64,000 bases of DNA from Halanaerobiales bacterium (GTDB lineage: Bacteria; Bacillota; Halanaerobiia; Halanaerobiales; Halanaerobiaceae): positions 291,601-355,600 of the forward strand of contig JADQBT010000002.1 of the NCBI GenBank assembly GCA_016278485.1, given 5' to 3'. The notes beneath the pieces were generated by a model that had not been told where the DNA came from, did not search any database, and saw only the letters and a program-made list of their open reading frames with translations. Below are positions 1 through 9,847 of this stretch, piece by piece. Positions within the stretch are counted from its first letter, which is position 1. Each line of letters starts with the position of its first letter. The translations under genes and the position numbers were made by a program.

Positions 1-955
1 CTCTGGCACCAGTTCTTGCTTCATCGGATATTCTGGTACTATCTGTTCTAATATAACTTATTAAACCTATTGTTCCTTTACTGCCTAAATCAATTCCTTC
101 ATATAATTGTTGAGCAAGAAACATTGTTTTCTTAGCTGTAAAGCCGAGTCGATTAGCAGCATTTTGTTGTAAAGTACTTGTTGTGAAAGGTGCCTTAGCA
201 TAACGTCTCCGTTTTCTTTCTTTCACCTTTGTAACTTTAAATGATTCAGATTTAATTTCAGCAACAATTTTATCCATTTCTGCTTGTGATGCAACTTTAA
301 ACTTTTTATTATTAATACGGTATAAGTCAGCACTAATTTTTTTATCATCATTAACAAGGTCAGCAATTAAAGACCAGTATTCTTCTTTATTAAAATTTTC
401 AATCTCAGTTTCACGTTTGCAGATTATTTTAACTGCTACAGATTGAACACGTCCTGCACTAAGTCCTTTTCTGACCTTTTTCCAGAGAAGTGGACTTAAT
501 TTATATCCAACAAGTCTATCAAGTAATCTTCTAGCCTGCTGGGCATCAACTAAATCTTCATCAATTTGTCGAGGATTAGTAATTGCTTTTTTGATTGCAC
601 TTTTAGTAATTTCATTAAATGCAATTCTATTTTCATCATTTTCAAGTTTAAGCGCTTTTGCTAAATGCCAGGAAATAGCCTCCCCTTCTCTATCAGGGTC
701 AGTTGCCAGTAAGACACGTTGACTATTTTTGGCAGCTTTTTTTAATTTACTCAAAATCTTACCTTTTCCGCGAATGGTTATATACTTAGGCTTAAAATTA
801 TCTTCTGGTTCTACGCCTAATTGACTTTTAGGAAGATCAATGACATGACCCATTGATGCTTCAACTTTATATCCTTTACCTAAAAATTTTGTTATTGTTT
901 TGGCCTTAGCAGGTGATTCAACAATAACAAGTGTACTATCCTGTTTCTTAGCCAT
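1..955 (-). CDS. topA: DNA topoisomerase I, N-terminal part (gene runs off the left edge)
   Basis: Type IA topoisomerase that relaxes negative supercoils by transient single-strand cleavage. I translated the open frame from the ATG at 955, which has GGAGG seven bases upstream; about 318 codons are present before the window ends. A TOPRIM domain opens the protein, with ESPAKAKTI near residue 13 and the acidic DPDREGEA motif near residue 86. The catalytic tyrosine sits in YIRTDSTR at about residue 301. The rest of the catalytic core and any C-terminal zinc fingers lie outside. It is downstream of the Smg and dprA genes on the same strand, the usual dprA-topA neighbourhood. Identity is certain; only completeness is unknown. 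Confidence 0.97.
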   Translation of the reverse strand, partial: MAKKQDSTLVIVESPAKAKTITKFLGKGYKVEASMGHVIDLPKSQLGVEPEDNFKPKYITIRGKGKILSKLKKAAKNSQRVLLATDPDREGEAISWHLAKALKLENDENRIAFNEITKSAIKKAITNPRQIDEDLVDAQQARRLLDRLVGYKLSPLLWKKVRKGLSAGRVQSVAVKIICKRETEIENFNKEEYWSLIADLVNDDKKISADLYRINNKKFKVASQAEMDKIVAEIKSESFKVTKVKERKRRRYAKAPFTTSTLQQNAANRLGFTAKKTMFLAQQLYEGIDLGSKGTIGLISYIRTDSTRISDEARTGAR

Positions 956-979
956 ATTAATACCTCCAACATACTTATA

Positions 980-1477
980 TTAATTTACATTTTTATAACT
1001 ATCCATCCAGAACTCATTAAATTCATCAATTTCATCGATAATTATTTCCAATTTATCATTACTAACTAAATCATTTATGATGCTCCAAATTGAGAAGCAA
1101 TCCAGTTTATCTAAAAAAGCAGTTTGCATCATTCGATTTATCAACATTTCATATTCATCATCAGTTAGTATTTTCAAATCATTTATTTTATATAAAATAC
1201 CCTTAATATCTTTTTCAAAATATATTTTTTCAGCATCAGTAAATATTCTTCGATAAAAATGCCCAGTATCATAATTTAAATCTGTAAAAAACTCATCTTC
1301 CTCAACAACTTCTGAATTCGTATAGATAAAGGTAAAAGCCCGATCAATCTCCTGGCTGGAATAACCCATTTCATAGAGCTCTTCGGTTATTTTATCTTCC
1401 TCTAATAAGAATTCATCTTCACCTTTTATTAACTTTTGAATTATAATAGTTATAATCTCAATAATGTTATTATTCAT
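980..1477 (-). CDS. Smg/DUF494 family protein
   Basis: A 165-residue acidic, mostly helical protein. Length, acidity, the repeated L..MGYSSQEIDRAF-like N-terminal pattern and position between dprA and topA match the Smg (DUF494) family, whose molecular role is not settled. In proteobacteria smg also lies beside dprA. The ATG at 1477 is preceded in frame by TAA and two ATT codons, so the start cannot lie much farther upstream. The only good Shine-Dalgarno (GGAGGAG, about 1499-1505) is some 21 bases from the ATG, an unusually long gap; a short AAGGA/TCCTT pairing in the leader might shorten it. No catalytic motif is visible. Confidence 0.7.
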   Translation of the reverse strand: MNNNIIEIITIIIQKLIKGEDEFLLEEDKITEELYEMGYSSQEIDRAFTFIYTNSEVVEEDEFFTDLNYDTGHFYRRIFTDAEKIYFEKDIKGILYKINDLKILTDDEYEMLINRMMQTAFLDKLDCFSIWSIINDLVSNDKLEIIIDEIDEFNEFWMDSYKNVN

Positions 1478-1543
1478 AATAATTTAAGGAAAAACCTACT
1501 CCTCCTTTGTATTTTAAAGGATAATATATTGACTAGTATATTA

Positions 1544-2662
1544 TTATATTGGTTTCAAAAGATTTTGTAAACCCTTAAATACATATTTTTTACCATTTTC
1601 CCGTTCAATTAGTCCTTTTAACTCTAATTTAACAATAATTTCATTTATTTTTCCAGTTTTATAGCCACTAATTGCAAGCAAATCTTCTTTGTTTAACTCT
1701 AACTCGTGTTGAAATATTTTAAGAATTTTTCTCTCTTTCTCAGTTAATCTGCTATAATTTATCTCGGTTTTTTTCTCTTGACAAAGCTTAGATTCATCAG
1801 CTAATAAAAGTTCAGATAGAACGTCATCACTAGATAGAACTGGTATTGCCCCTTCTTTAATTAAATTATTAGTACCTTTACTAGTTTGTCTATTAATATT
1901 CCCGGGTACAGCAAATACTTCTCTACCTTGTTCTAGAGCAAAATTTGCTGTTATTAAAGCACCACTCTTCTCAGCTGCCTCTACTACTATAACTCCTTGC
2001 GTTAAGCCACTTATAATTCTATTTCTGCGCGGGAAATTATATGGTCTTGGTACAATTTCTGGTGGGAATTCTGTTATTAAAAGACCATGTTCAGCAATAT
2101 CTTCAAATAAGTTTTTGTTCTCAGGTGGATAAATATAATCAAAACCAGCACCTGTAACTGCAGTTGTAAATCCATTACTATTAAGAGCACCTTGATGAGC
2201 GGCAGTATCAATGCCTCTAGCCAGACCACTGACAATATTAATTCCTTTGCCAGCTAATTCAGATGCCAATTTATCAGCAATTTCTCTACCATAAATAGTT
2301 GATTTTCTCGTACCAACAATAGCTATAGCCAGACTATTAAAATCTAGCACTCCCTGGTAAAACAGTACCGGAGGTGGATCATAAATATGACAAAGTTGAG
2401 CTGGATATCCCTTTTCTGAGAAAGCAATATAATTAACCGATTTTTTCTGCAACTTTTTTTCAAGAGACAAAATATCTAGCTTCATTCTTTCCTTAATAAA
2501 TATACTAGAAATCCTGGAATTATTAATAATTTGTTTAATCTCTAATTTATTTGCTTGCCAAATATTTTTTGCAGATTTAAAATAATCATATAAAGATTTG
2601 ATTGTAACTGGTCCAACACCATTCAGGTAGCTCAAACCTAACCAATAAAGTTTTTCTTCCAT
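1544..2662 (-). CDS. dprA: DNA processing protein DprA/Smf
   Basis: Loads RecA onto incoming single-stranded DNA during natural transformation and is widely kept in non-competent bacteria too. The 372-residue protein has an N-terminal helical (SAM-like) region and a Rossmann-like core with YDPPPVLFYQG (about 94-104), GTRKST (117), GLARGIDTAAH (147) and PRRNRIISGL (211). A C-terminal winged-helix region covers about 300-372. ATG codons occur at 2665 and 2662; the latter lies seven bases after GGAGG and is preferred. An open frame extends to 2710 without a better ribosome site. It sits upstream of the Smg gene and topA. A comM homologue is also in the window, but no other competence genes. Confidence 0.95.
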   Translation of the reverse strand: MEEKLYWLGLSYLNGVGPVTIKSLYDYFKSAKNIWQANKLEIKQIINNSRISSIFIKERMKLDILSLEKKLQKKSVNYIAFSEKGYPAQLCHIYDPPPVLFYQGVLDFNSLAIAIVGTRKSTIYGREIADKLASELAGKGINIVSGLARGIDTAAHQGALNSNGFTTAVTGAGFDYIYPPENKNLFEDIAEHGLLITEFPPEIVPRPYNFPRRNRIISGLTQGVIVVEAAEKSGALITANFALEQGREVFAVPGNINRQTSKGTNNLIKEGAIPVLSSDDVLSELLLADESKLCQEKKTEINYSRLTEKERKILKIFQHELELNKEDLLAISGYKTGKINEIIVKLELKGLIERENGKKYVFKGLQNLLKPI

Positions 2663-2730
2663 CATTATGCCTCCCAGGATTATTATGTTATATCTATCTA
2701 TATTTGACATATTATTGGAATATCCTCTTT

Positions 2731-2766
2731 AAAAAAACAAAATGACAGCTTGAAAACTGTCATTTT
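2731..2766 (-). terminator. Rho-independent terminator after the MoeA-like gene
   Basis: On the minus strand AAAATGACAG and CTGTCATTTT form a perfect ten-base stem around an eight-base loop, followed by a T-rich tail. The stem begins at the stop codon of the MoeA-like gene, so that gene appears to end its own transcript and dprA is transcribed separately. Confidence 0.85.
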
Positions 2767-4681
2767 AACACTCTATTATTTCTACCAAACCTGATTTTTC
2801 TATTGAATAACCTTTATACTCTGTCATATAATCTTTAAAAGTTGCTGACTTGATTATATCTAATAGGATAGTTATACGTGAATCATTTAAAAATTTCTCC
2901 GGTAAAATTAGTTGATAAGTTTCTTTTTTAAGAGGAATAAAATTTAAGTCCATAATTTCCGCAGCTGCTCTAATGCCCATCGCCGCGTCTGCACCACCAT
3001 TAGTAACAGTGGCTGCTGCTGCTAAGTGAGTATAAACTTCTCGCTCATAACCGATAATAGAATTTTTGGAAATTCCATGTTCAGCTAATAAATAATCAAA
3101 TAAGACTCGTGTACCCGAACCACGCTGTCTATTTATATATACTAATTTTTCTTTAGCTAAATCTGTTAAACTTTTTATTTTATCTAAATTATTGTTTATC
3201 ATTAAACCCTGTTCTCGTTCAACTAAATTGATAAGAGCAATTTTCTGATTACTAAATAACCTTTTAACAAGATGACGATTATAGGCACCGGTTTGTGCAT
3301 CTATTAGATGTGAACCTGCTAAATGAACTTCTTTTCTTCGTAAAGATGTTAAACCTCCCATACTTCCAGAAGTAATAAATTTAAAATCGCCAGTCTGAAT
3401 ATTTTTTGCAAATTCATTCTTAATAAAATCTAATGAAAAATCATGACTTCCACTCAGCATTAAATCCTTTTTAATATTTTGCAGTGGTTTCAATAAATAT
3501 ACGTCTTTCATTTCTCCAACTGCAAAACCTTCTTCGTTTTCTGGTATCACCATTACTCCATCTGAATTCAAAAGTGACTCCATGGCCGCTGAACCTCTTT
3601 TCCGTGGAATAGCAACAAGTTTGTCGTCTATTTCAGCTAAATTTACTCTTATTAATTCATTGATACCAGCAGTTGAAGGTAATTTTCTCTTTAAAAGCGC
3701 TTCTACTTTGTCTAAATCTAGCTTCCTCCTACCCTGCATTTGTTTGATTAAAGGTTGGCCAAAGATAAAAAAGGTAAAAATTGCAGCAATGGGATAACCA
3801 GGCAATCCCATAACCGGTTTTTCAGATGCTTTTCCTAAAATAAGCGGCTTACCTGGCATCAAGTTAACCCCATGTGTAAATACTTCACCTAACTCAGTTA
3901 ATATCTTAATAGTAAAGTCTTCCTTGCCTGCAGAAGAACCAGATAAAATAATAGTAAAATCAAATTTTTGATTATACTCTGCAAATTTATTTCTTATCTG
4001 CTGGTAATCATCTGCGATAATTTCAGAGATAGTTGCTTCACCACCCCATTCTTTAATAAACGCTTTAATAATCTTTGAATTAAATTCAATTAACTGGCCT
4101 CTAGCAGGTTCTTGATCAGCATTTACTAACTCAGTCCCCGTTGGAATTATTCCAATAGTTGGTTTGGATCTAACTTCTATCTCAGTGATACCAGCCTCTA
4201 ATAAGCCTCCAATATCATATGCTCTAATTTGATGATTGATAGGTAATACAAGGTTCTTTTTAATTACACTTTCACCAATCATCCGAATATGCTGCCACGG
4301 ATTAGCAGACCTTTCGATCATTAATTCATTATCATTAATTATGTTTAATTCCTCAACCTTAATAACAGTATTAAAATTTTCTGGTATTGGATCACCAGTA
4401 TCTACCCAGGTAAAATCCTCTACCTGCATTAATTTGACTGGGTTTCTTGCATCAGCAGTAAAAGTCAGCTCTGCTCTTGTAGCAATTCCATCCATAGCTG
4501 ATGCATAATAATGAGGAGCAGATCTTTTTGCTTTGATAGCACAAGCAGTAATCCTTCCTCGAGCATCTTCCACTGCAATTGTTTCAATCTCACCCTCAAA
4601 ATCATAAAAATTATCTAGCCATTCTTGTAAAGCAATTTCAGGATTTTTTTTCTTTAAATAAATATTTCTATTTTTACTCAT
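2765..4681 (-). CDS. MoeA-type molybdopterin molybdotransferase fused to a periplasmic-binding-protein-like domain
   Basis: MoeA inserts molybdate into adenylylated molybdopterin. The first 400 or so residues carry MoeA hallmarks: SAMDGIA (61-67), the TGDPIP and PTGTEL segments, SGSSAGKEDFT and MPGKPLILGK...GLPGYP. The last 230 residues (from about 410) form a second, type-2 periplasmic-binding-like domain (FITSGSMGGL, RQRGSGTR, GYEREVYTHLAAAATV, GGADAAMGI). This MoeA/PBP_like fusion is known in anaerobes and archaea; the second domain is thought to sense or bind an oxyanion or ligand, which is inference here. No signal peptide, so it is cytoplasmic. The ATG at 4681 has AGGTG upstream. No other molybdenum cofactor gene is in the window. 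Confidence 0.88.
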   Translation of the reverse strand: MSKNRNIYLKKKNPEIALQEWLDNFYDFEGEIETIAVEDARGRITACAIKAKRSAPHYYASAMDGIATRAELTFTADARNPVKLMQVEDFTWVDTGDPIPENFNTVIKVEELNIINDNELMIERSANPWQHIRMIGESVIKKNLVLPINHQIRAYDIGGLLEAGITEIEVRSKPTIGIIPTGTELVNADQEPARGQLIEFNSKIIKAFIKEWGGEATISEIIADDYQQIRNKFAEYNQKFDFTIILSGSSAGKEDFTIKILTELGEVFTHGVNLMPGKPLILGKASEKPVMGLPGYPIAAIFTFFIFGQPLIKQMQGRRKLDLDKVEALLKRKLPSTAGINELIRVNLAEIDDKLVAIPRKRGSAAMESLLNSDGVMVIPENEEGFAVGEMKDVYLLKPLQNIKKDLMLSGSHDFSLDFIKNEFAKNIQTGDFKFITSGSMGGLTSLRRKEVHLAGSHLIDAQTGAYNRHLVKRLFSNQKIALINLVEREQGLMINNNLDKIKSLTDLAKEKLVYINRQRGSGTRVLFDYLLAEHGISKNSIIGYEREVYTHLAAAATVTNGGADAAMGIRAAAEIMDLNFIPLKKETYQLILPEKFLNDSRITILLDIIKSATFKDYMTEYKGYSIEKSGLVEIIEC

Positions 4682-4785
4682 TAATTACACCTCAATTGAT
4701 TATTAATATAAAGTAATTTAAAAGAAGGATGTTTGTAAATATCATTGAATAAATAAATAACAACTATTAAATGGGAGGTCGCAAA

Positions 4786-6273
4786 ATGTTAAATTCAACA
4801 AAATTTAATACAATAATATATTATCTGAGCTCCCTAATTTTTATTTTAGGTATAATCATGATTATACCACTCCTGCTTGCCTTTATTTGGCAAGAAGGAA
4901 CAGATATTTATCAAGCCTATCTTCTACCAATCTTTATTTCATTTATCTTATTTTTTATTTGCAAAAAAGTAATTATTACAAAAAATTTATATCTTGATCT
5001 ATCTACCGCAATGTTACTCTGTACCTTAGGCTGGTTTTTTGCTTCACTGCTTGGCGCAATTCCTTTTATAATTGGTTTAGATAAAACCTTTATTGATGCA
5101 TTGTTTGAGGCAGTTAGTGGTTTTACAACAACCGGTATTACTGTTTTCTCTGGTCTTGACCAAATGCCACGTTCGATTTTGTTATGGCGCAGTCTACAAC
5201 AGCTCCTAGGTGGACTTGGTATTTTAACCTTTTTCCTTTTAATTTCATCAAGAACACGCGGCGAAGTCTGGCAGCTGTTTAGCGCTGAAAGTCATAAAAT
5301 TAATGTTGCACGACCAGTTCCTAACATATTCAAGACAGTAAAAATTCTTTGGGCTATTTATTTAGGTTTTATATTCTTAGAAATAATAATTTTGCTTTTA
5401 CTAGGATTAACTCCTTTTGATGCTATCACCCATAGTTTCTCTTCTCTATCAACAGGTGGTTTTTCCACTCACGATGCCAGCATCTTATATTTCCAAAATG
5501 CTGGTTATAAAAATTATCAATTAATTGAATATGTAATAATAGTTTTCATGTTGATAGGAGGCATAAATTTTTTGCTCCATTTTCGTTTTTTTAATGGAAA
5601 CATCAAAGGATATTTTGAAGATACTGAATTTAAAACTTTTATCTATTTAATTTTAGCTGCAAGTGGACTTATTATTATCGCTATTTTATTTAATAATATA
5701 GGACATTTCAATTCATTTCCAGACCTTTTTAGAAAAACTATCTTCCAGGTTGTTTCTATTATAACAACAACTGGTTTTGGTACCCATGACATAAATTCTG
5801 CTTTTTTTCCTGCTATGGCTAAACAAATATTATTAATTTTAATGTTAATTGGTGGTTGTGTAGGCTCAACTTCAGGTGGTGTTAAAGTACTAAGAATAAA
5901 TATCTTAACTGGATTATTCAGAAGAGAAATTAAAAAAATATATTTACCAAAGAGAGCTGTCATCCCTGTTACCATCGATAAACAAATTATAGACCAAGAA
6001 GAAATCAATAAAATTGTTGCAATTTTTATGAGCTGGTTAATCTTAATATTTGTTGGGGCAATGATTACAGCAATCGCCTCAGATTTAAATGCTTGGCAGT
6101 CATTTTCTGGTATGTTTTCTGCAGTTGGAAATATTGGCCCCTTTTATTTTTCAGTTGATAAGATGGCCTCCCTTGCTCCTATAATTAAACTTACCTATAT
6201 TATTGGTATGTTGGCCGGACGTCTAGAAATTTTACCTGTTATCTTGATTTTTACTAAAAAATCTTGGAATTAA
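4786..6273 (+). CDS. trkH: Trk/Ktr-type potassium (or sodium-coupled potassium) uptake channel subunit
   Basis: Integral membrane subunit of a Trk/Ktr K+ importer. The 495-residue protein is strongly hydrophobic, with the four membrane-pore-membrane repeats of the superfamily. The four filter loops are visible around TTTGIT (about 112), STGGFS (about 223), TTTGFGTHD (about 330) and VGNIGPFYF (about 450), each with its conserved glycine. The TGGCVGSTSGGVK segment is also typical. An in-frame ATG exists at 4771, but it lies inside the GGGAGG ribosome site that precedes the ATG at 4786 by seven bases; the latter is used here. The regulatory TrkA subunit follows 13 bases downstream. Confidence 0.94.
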   Translation: MLNSTKFNTIIYYLSSLIFILGIIMIIPLLLAFIWQEGTDIYQAYLLPIFISFILFFICKKVIITKNLYLDLSTAMLLCTLGWFFASLLGAIPFIIGLDKTFIDALFEAVSGFTTTGITVFSGLDQMPRSILLWRSLQQLLGGLGILTFFLLISSRTRGEVWQLFSAESHKINVARPVPNIFKTVKILWAIYLGFIFLEIIILLLLGLTPFDAITHSFSSLSTGGFSTHDASILYFQNAGYKNYQLIEYVIIVFMLIGGINFLLHFRFFNGNIKGYFEDTEFKTFIYLILAASGLIIIAILFNNIGHFNSFPDLFRKTIFQVVSIITTTGFGTHDINSAFFPAMAKQILLILMLIGGCVGSTSGGVKVLRINILTGLFRREIKKIYLPKRAVIPVTIDKQIIDQEEINKIVAIFMSWLILIFVGAMITAIASDLNAWQSFSGMFSAVGNIGPFYFSVDKMASLAPIIKLTYIIGMLAGRLEILPVILIFTKKSWN

Positions 6274-6286
6274 GGAGGAAATACTT

Positions 6287-6958
6287 ATGTATATTATTAT
6301 TGCTGGAGGCGGTGTCGTTGGTAGAAACTTAACTAAACAACTAGTTGCCAAACATGATGTCATAGTAATTGAGCGCAAACAAGAAATTGCAGAAAAAATA
6401 TATAGCAGATATGGTGCTGTAACTATTTTAGGTAATGCGACTAGAATTGATGTACTTCGGGAAGCAGGCATAGAAAAATGCGATGTAGCTCTGGGTGTCA
6501 TGAGATATGATGCAGATAATCTTGCCTTTAGCTTACTAGCGAAAAATTTCGGTGTTGAGCAAATTATGGTCCGTATGCGTGAACCCGAATACAAGAGTGC
6601 CTATTATATGGCTGGAGCAACTAATATCGCAGCCACTATGGACTTAATTGTTGACAAATTCATTACAGATATTGAACAACCTGAAATTCGCCAAGTAGCC
6701 TCTCTTGGAGACGGAAAGGCTGAAGTTTCAATTATTACTATTCCAGAAAATTCACCGTGTTCAAGTGAAATGATTTCTGAAATAGTAAGTCATGATAAAT
6801 TCCCTGATAACTGTGTTATTGCTGGTATATTTGATACTGTTGATGATCAATTTGTTATTCCCCGAGGCAATAGGCGTATTTATAGCGGTAATCAGGTCTT
6901 CTTAGTTGCTTCTGAAGCTGATATTAAAAAAGCAGCTAACTTTTTAATGGGGAAATAA
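6287..6958 (+). CDS. trkA: Trk/Ktr potassium uptake regulatory subunit, single RCK unit
   Basis: Cytoplasmic nucleotide-binding gating subunit that partners TrkH. The 223 residues begin with a Rossmann RCK_N domain (GGGVVGRNL near residue 6, acidic residue in VIVIERK ending the second strand) and end with an RCK_C (TrkA_C) domain after about residue 140 (SIITIPENSPC...VIPRGNRRI). The length corresponds to one RCK pair as in KtrA, not the duplicated E. coli TrkA. The ATG follows AAGGAGG at ideal spacing. It ends three bases from the convergent SIMPL gene with no terminator between them. Confidence 0.94.
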   Translation: MYIIIAGGGVVGRNLTKQLVAKHDVIVIERKQEIAEKIYSRYGAVTILGNATRIDVLREAGIEKCDVALGVMRYDADNLAFSLLAKNFGVEQIMVRMREPEYKSAYYMAGATNIAATMDLIVDKFITDIEQPEIRQVASLGDGKAEVSIITIPENSPCSSEMISEIVSHDKFPDNCVIAGIFDTVDDQFVIPRGNRRIYSGNQVFLVASEADIKKAANFLMGK

Positions 6959-6961
6959 AAA

Positions 6962-7705
6962 TTAATAAAGCGCTATTTCAGAATTAATTGAAACAGTTAT
7001 CTTAATATCAGATGGATTAATAGGAGGAGCAGCTGCTTCTCCTTGTAAACTATCACTGACTGAGTATCTCATAAAATTACTGCTACTATGATCATTTATT
7101 GTTAAATTGACAAATTTATAATCATCTTTATTAAATTGTTCTAAAACAAATTCTGCTTTTTCTTTAATACCTTCAATAGCTAACTTTGTTACTGCCTCTC
7201 TAGCCTGCTTATCATCTTTTAACTGATAGTCAATATTAACCACTCGATTCGCTCCGACTTGCAACAATTCTTGTAATATTAGACTTAATTCATCTAATTT
7301 ATCTGTCGAGAATTCAACATGGTTATTAACTTGATATCTAAGCAAATCTTCGCCTTCTTCTCGATAATTAATTGGAGTTACACTAAATTCTTTTGTTTCG
7401 ATTTTGAGTGGTTCAAAATTGTTAATTATCTCATTTAAATTTTGCATTTTTTGATTATTTTCAGTAATTAGCTTATCCAAAACAGATCCTCTTGAACTTA
7501 CTCCAATTATAACTGTAGCAATTTCAGGACTAAAATCTTGGCTTGCCTGATAAGTAATTGATGTTTTAACTAACCCTTCATTTGGATAATTATTTTCAGA
7601 TAAACCACTTTGATTATTCTCATTAAAATATAAACCATTGACTAATAAAGCACCTAAAATAATTAACGCTAAAAATATGATGAAATTACTAAAATTTTTA
7701 TTCAT
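6962..7705 (-). CDS. SIMPL-domain (DUF541) membrane-anchored protein
   Basis: A 247-residue protein with one N-terminal hydrophobic anchor (IIFLALIILGALLVNGLY, about 8-25) followed by an extracytoplasmic SIMPL/DUF541 domain. The latter shows in ITYQASQDFSPEIATVIIGV, repeated acidic helical stretches and the terminal IKITVSINSEIALY. SIMPL proteins are widespread in envelopes and mostly uncharacterised. The start is the ATG at 7705, eight bases after GGAGG; a GTG two codons upstream is too close to that site. It overlaps the preceding inositol-monophosphatase gene by eight bases (ATGAATAA), which suggests translational coupling. Confidence 0.8.
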   Translation of the reverse strand: MNKNFSNFIIFLALIILGALLVNGLYFNENNQSGLSENNYPNEGLVKTSITYQASQDFSPEIATVIIGVSSRGSVLDKLITENNQKMQNLNEIINNFEPLKIETKEFSVTPINYREEGEDLLRYQVNNHVEFSTDKLDELSLILQELLQVGANRVVNIDYQLKDDKQAREAVTKLAIEGIKEKAEFVLEQFNKDDYKFVNLTINDHSSSNFMRYSVSDSLQGEAAAPPINPSDIKITVSINSEIALY

Positions 7706-8495
7706 TAACACAACCTCCTCTAATTTCTTTTATCTTTTCAATAATATTCTCGTTCAATTTCTTATTACTTGCCACAAGAGAAAAACCATCTTCTTGAGAA
7801 AAAATATTGACTACTCCCCCAGCTTCTTCCACAATCAATTTACCTGCTGCAATATCCCAGTATTTTAAACGCAATTCCCAAAAAGCAGAAAAGACACCTC
7901 TTGCTATATTACAAAGATCATATGCAGCAGCACCTATTCGTCTAACACCCCTTGCTTTTGGTAAAAAATAATTGAACAAATCAAGATTATTATCTTTATT
8001 TTTATCTTTATCATAGGGAAATCCTGTTATCAAAACAGCATCATTTAAATTTTCAATTTTTGCTACAGCTATTTTTTCACCATTTAGAAATGCACCTTGA
8101 TTTTTAACTGCGGAAAAAAATTCATTAGTTATTGGTACATAAACAGCACCTGCAACAATCTCTTCCCCTTTCTCTAAAGCACAAGAAATACAAAATAAGG
8201 GAAAACCATTAGCATAATTAGTAGTTCCATCAAGAGGATCAATTATCCAGCGATATTCATTATTTCCTTCTCTTTTACCACTCTCTTCCGATAAAAATGC
8301 AAAACCTGGATATTGATCAGATAAATATTCTATTAGCATCTCTTCTGATTTTTTATCTATCTCTGTAACCAAATCATTATTATTTGTCTTAAATTCAACT
8401 TTAATGTTTTTTTCCTGATTATTAATCTGATATTTCCCAATTACATGCATTATTTCTTCTAGATTATTAATTAATTTTTCATAATCTAAGCCCAA
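7698..8495 (-). CDS. Inositol monophosphatase family sugar-phosphatase
   Basis: Mg2+-dependent phosphatase of the IMPase/FBPase superfamily; in bacteria the substrate is often an inositol phosphate, NADP or fructose bisphosphate and cannot be told from sequence. Metal-binding motifs are intact: SEES (69-72), the signature IDPLDGTTNYANG (about 85-97) and YWDIAAGKLIVEEAGG near residue 215. The open frame extends to a GTG at 8543 inside the upstream antiporter gene but without a ribosome site there. AGGAGG at 8504-8509 points to the TTG at 8495, giving 265 residues and a normal family N-terminus. Confidence 0.88.
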   Translation of the reverse strand: MGLDYEKLINNLEEIMHVIGKYQINNQEKNIKVEFKTNNNDLVTEIDKKSEEMLIEYLSDQYPGFAFLSEESGKREGNNEYRWIIDPLDGTTNYANGFPLFCISCALEKGEEIVAGAVYVPITNEFFSAVKNQGAFLNGEKIAVAKIENLNDAVLITGFPYDKDKNKDNNLDLFNYFLPKARGVRRIGAAAYDLCNIARGVFSAFWELRLKYWDIAAGKLIVEEAGGVVNIFSQEDGFSLVASNKKLNENIIEKIKEIRGGCVNE

Positions 8496-8523
8496 CTTTC
8501 TTACCTCCTGTCTAAATATTCTA

Positions 8524-9819
8524 TCATAATTTTTTGATTTCACCTGATTTAATTAAGGCAAATTCAGTAGCCAAAGGACCTAAAGTTTCTGTAATAAATG
8601 AGGTAAATAAAATAATATTCAATATTAATATTGAAATATTAGCAGCATCACCTGGTAAATGAATAAAATCTCTTTGAATTATAAATGCAAGATCTATCGC
8701 AACACCAATTTGAGGTAAGAGACCATAACCAATATAACTACTAACTTCTGGAGAAGCATTTGACAATTTTGCACCAAGATTAGCTCCACCCATTTTACCA
8801 GCAATACGCATCACAGTATAAACAATTGCTATCAATAAGAAACTTCCATTAGCTAAATTAGTAATTTGTATTTTAGTACCAGCCAATATAAAAAATGCAG
8901 CAAAAAGTGGGACTGTTAAAATATCAATTTTATCTGCTATATCAAGTCTCTTTTTAGCAAAATTTCGATAAGCAAAGCCAACAAAAAGATTAGCTATCAA
9001 TGGAGAAATATCTAAATAAATAGTTAAAGCTGAAACACCAAATACAGTTGCTAAAATCAATAAAACTTTTCTGCTCTCAGAATGACATACAGCCATCCTA
9101 TTTTGTGATAAATAACCTATAATAATACCAATTCCAATTGAACTAATAATTTTTAGACTTGGTATGATAAAGACATTAAAAATTGTTATTTGAACATCTG
9201 GAGAAACTGATATTAAAGCTAATGGTTCCATAAAAGCAAAAATAATTAATGCAATAGCTTCATCTAAGGCTAGCACCACCATTAAGGTAGCTGACAGAGT
9301 CCCCTGCAAACTATACTCCTTAAGTGCCATAACCGTGGCAGCTGGTGCAGTAGCAGTTGCAATTGTGCCTAATAAAAGTGCTACAAAAAGGGGTTGACCC
9401 AATAATAGCATCGAACCAGCCACAAGTATAAACGCACCAATTGACTCAAACAAAACTATCAAAGCAAATTCCAGTTCCAACTTATGTAAAACTTTAAGAG
9501 ACAATGACGTACCAATAGTAAAAGAAATAAACGAAACAGCTAACACAGTTATAAAATTAAAAGAATTTATTAAGTAACTATACCAAGCTACAAACTCTCT
9601 AGATAAAAACGGAAGCTTATCAATGACACTCACACTAAATATTGTACCAAGAATAATATATCCTACTACACTTGGGATACGATATTTTTCTGTAAGAGAG
9701 CGTACCAGATAAGCCAATAAAATTAATATTCCAATTACATATATTATTTTATGACTCTTATGATTTAGCATTAACCAATACTGAATTTCATGTAATTTTT
9801 CTACAAAGTTTGCTTCCAA
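8524..9819 (-). CDS. Cation:proton antiporter of the monovalent cation (CPA) superfamily
   Basis: A 431-residue polytopic membrane protein with about twelve hydrophobic helices and the Na_H_Exchanger layout. An N-terminal amphipathic stretch precedes IPSVVGYIILGTIF, then a TIATATAPAATVMALKEY segment and ALDEAIALIIFAF, which carries the charged residues of the ion path. It exchanges Na+ or K+ for protons; the ion is not determinable. The start is a TTG at 9819 preceded at seven bases by GGAGG. The IMPase-family gene follows with a short gap. Next to a Trk uptake system it suggests attention to Na+/K+ balance, as expected for a salt-tolerant anaerobe (inference). Confidence 0.85.
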   Translation of the reverse strand: MEANFVEKLHEIQYWLMLNHKSHKIIYVIGILILLAYLVRSLTEKYRIPSVVGYIILGTIFSVSVIDKLPFLSREFVAWYSYLINSFNFITVLAVSFISFTIGTSLSLKVLHKLELEFALIVLFESIGAFILVAGSMLLLGQPLFVALLLGTIATATAPAATVMALKEYSLQGTLSATLMVVLALDEAIALIIFAFMEPLALISVSPDVQITIFNVFIIPSLKIISSIGIGIIIGYLSQNRMAVCHSESRKVLLILATVFGVSALTIYLDISPLIANLFVGFAYRNFAKKRLDIADKIDILTVPLFAAFFILAGTKIQITNLANGSFLLIAIVYTVMRIAGKMGGANLGAKLSNASPEVSSYIGYGLLPQIGVAIDLAFIIQRDFIHLPGDAANISILILNIILFTSFITETLGPLATEFALIKSGEIKKL

Positions 9820-9847
9820 TTTAAAACCTCCTGGTTAATATTAATTC

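Noticed and set aside
8496-8543. GTG at 8543 as the start of the IMPase-family gene
   Set aside because: It lies in the upstream gene without a ribosome site, while AGGAGG lies eight bases before the TTG at 8495.
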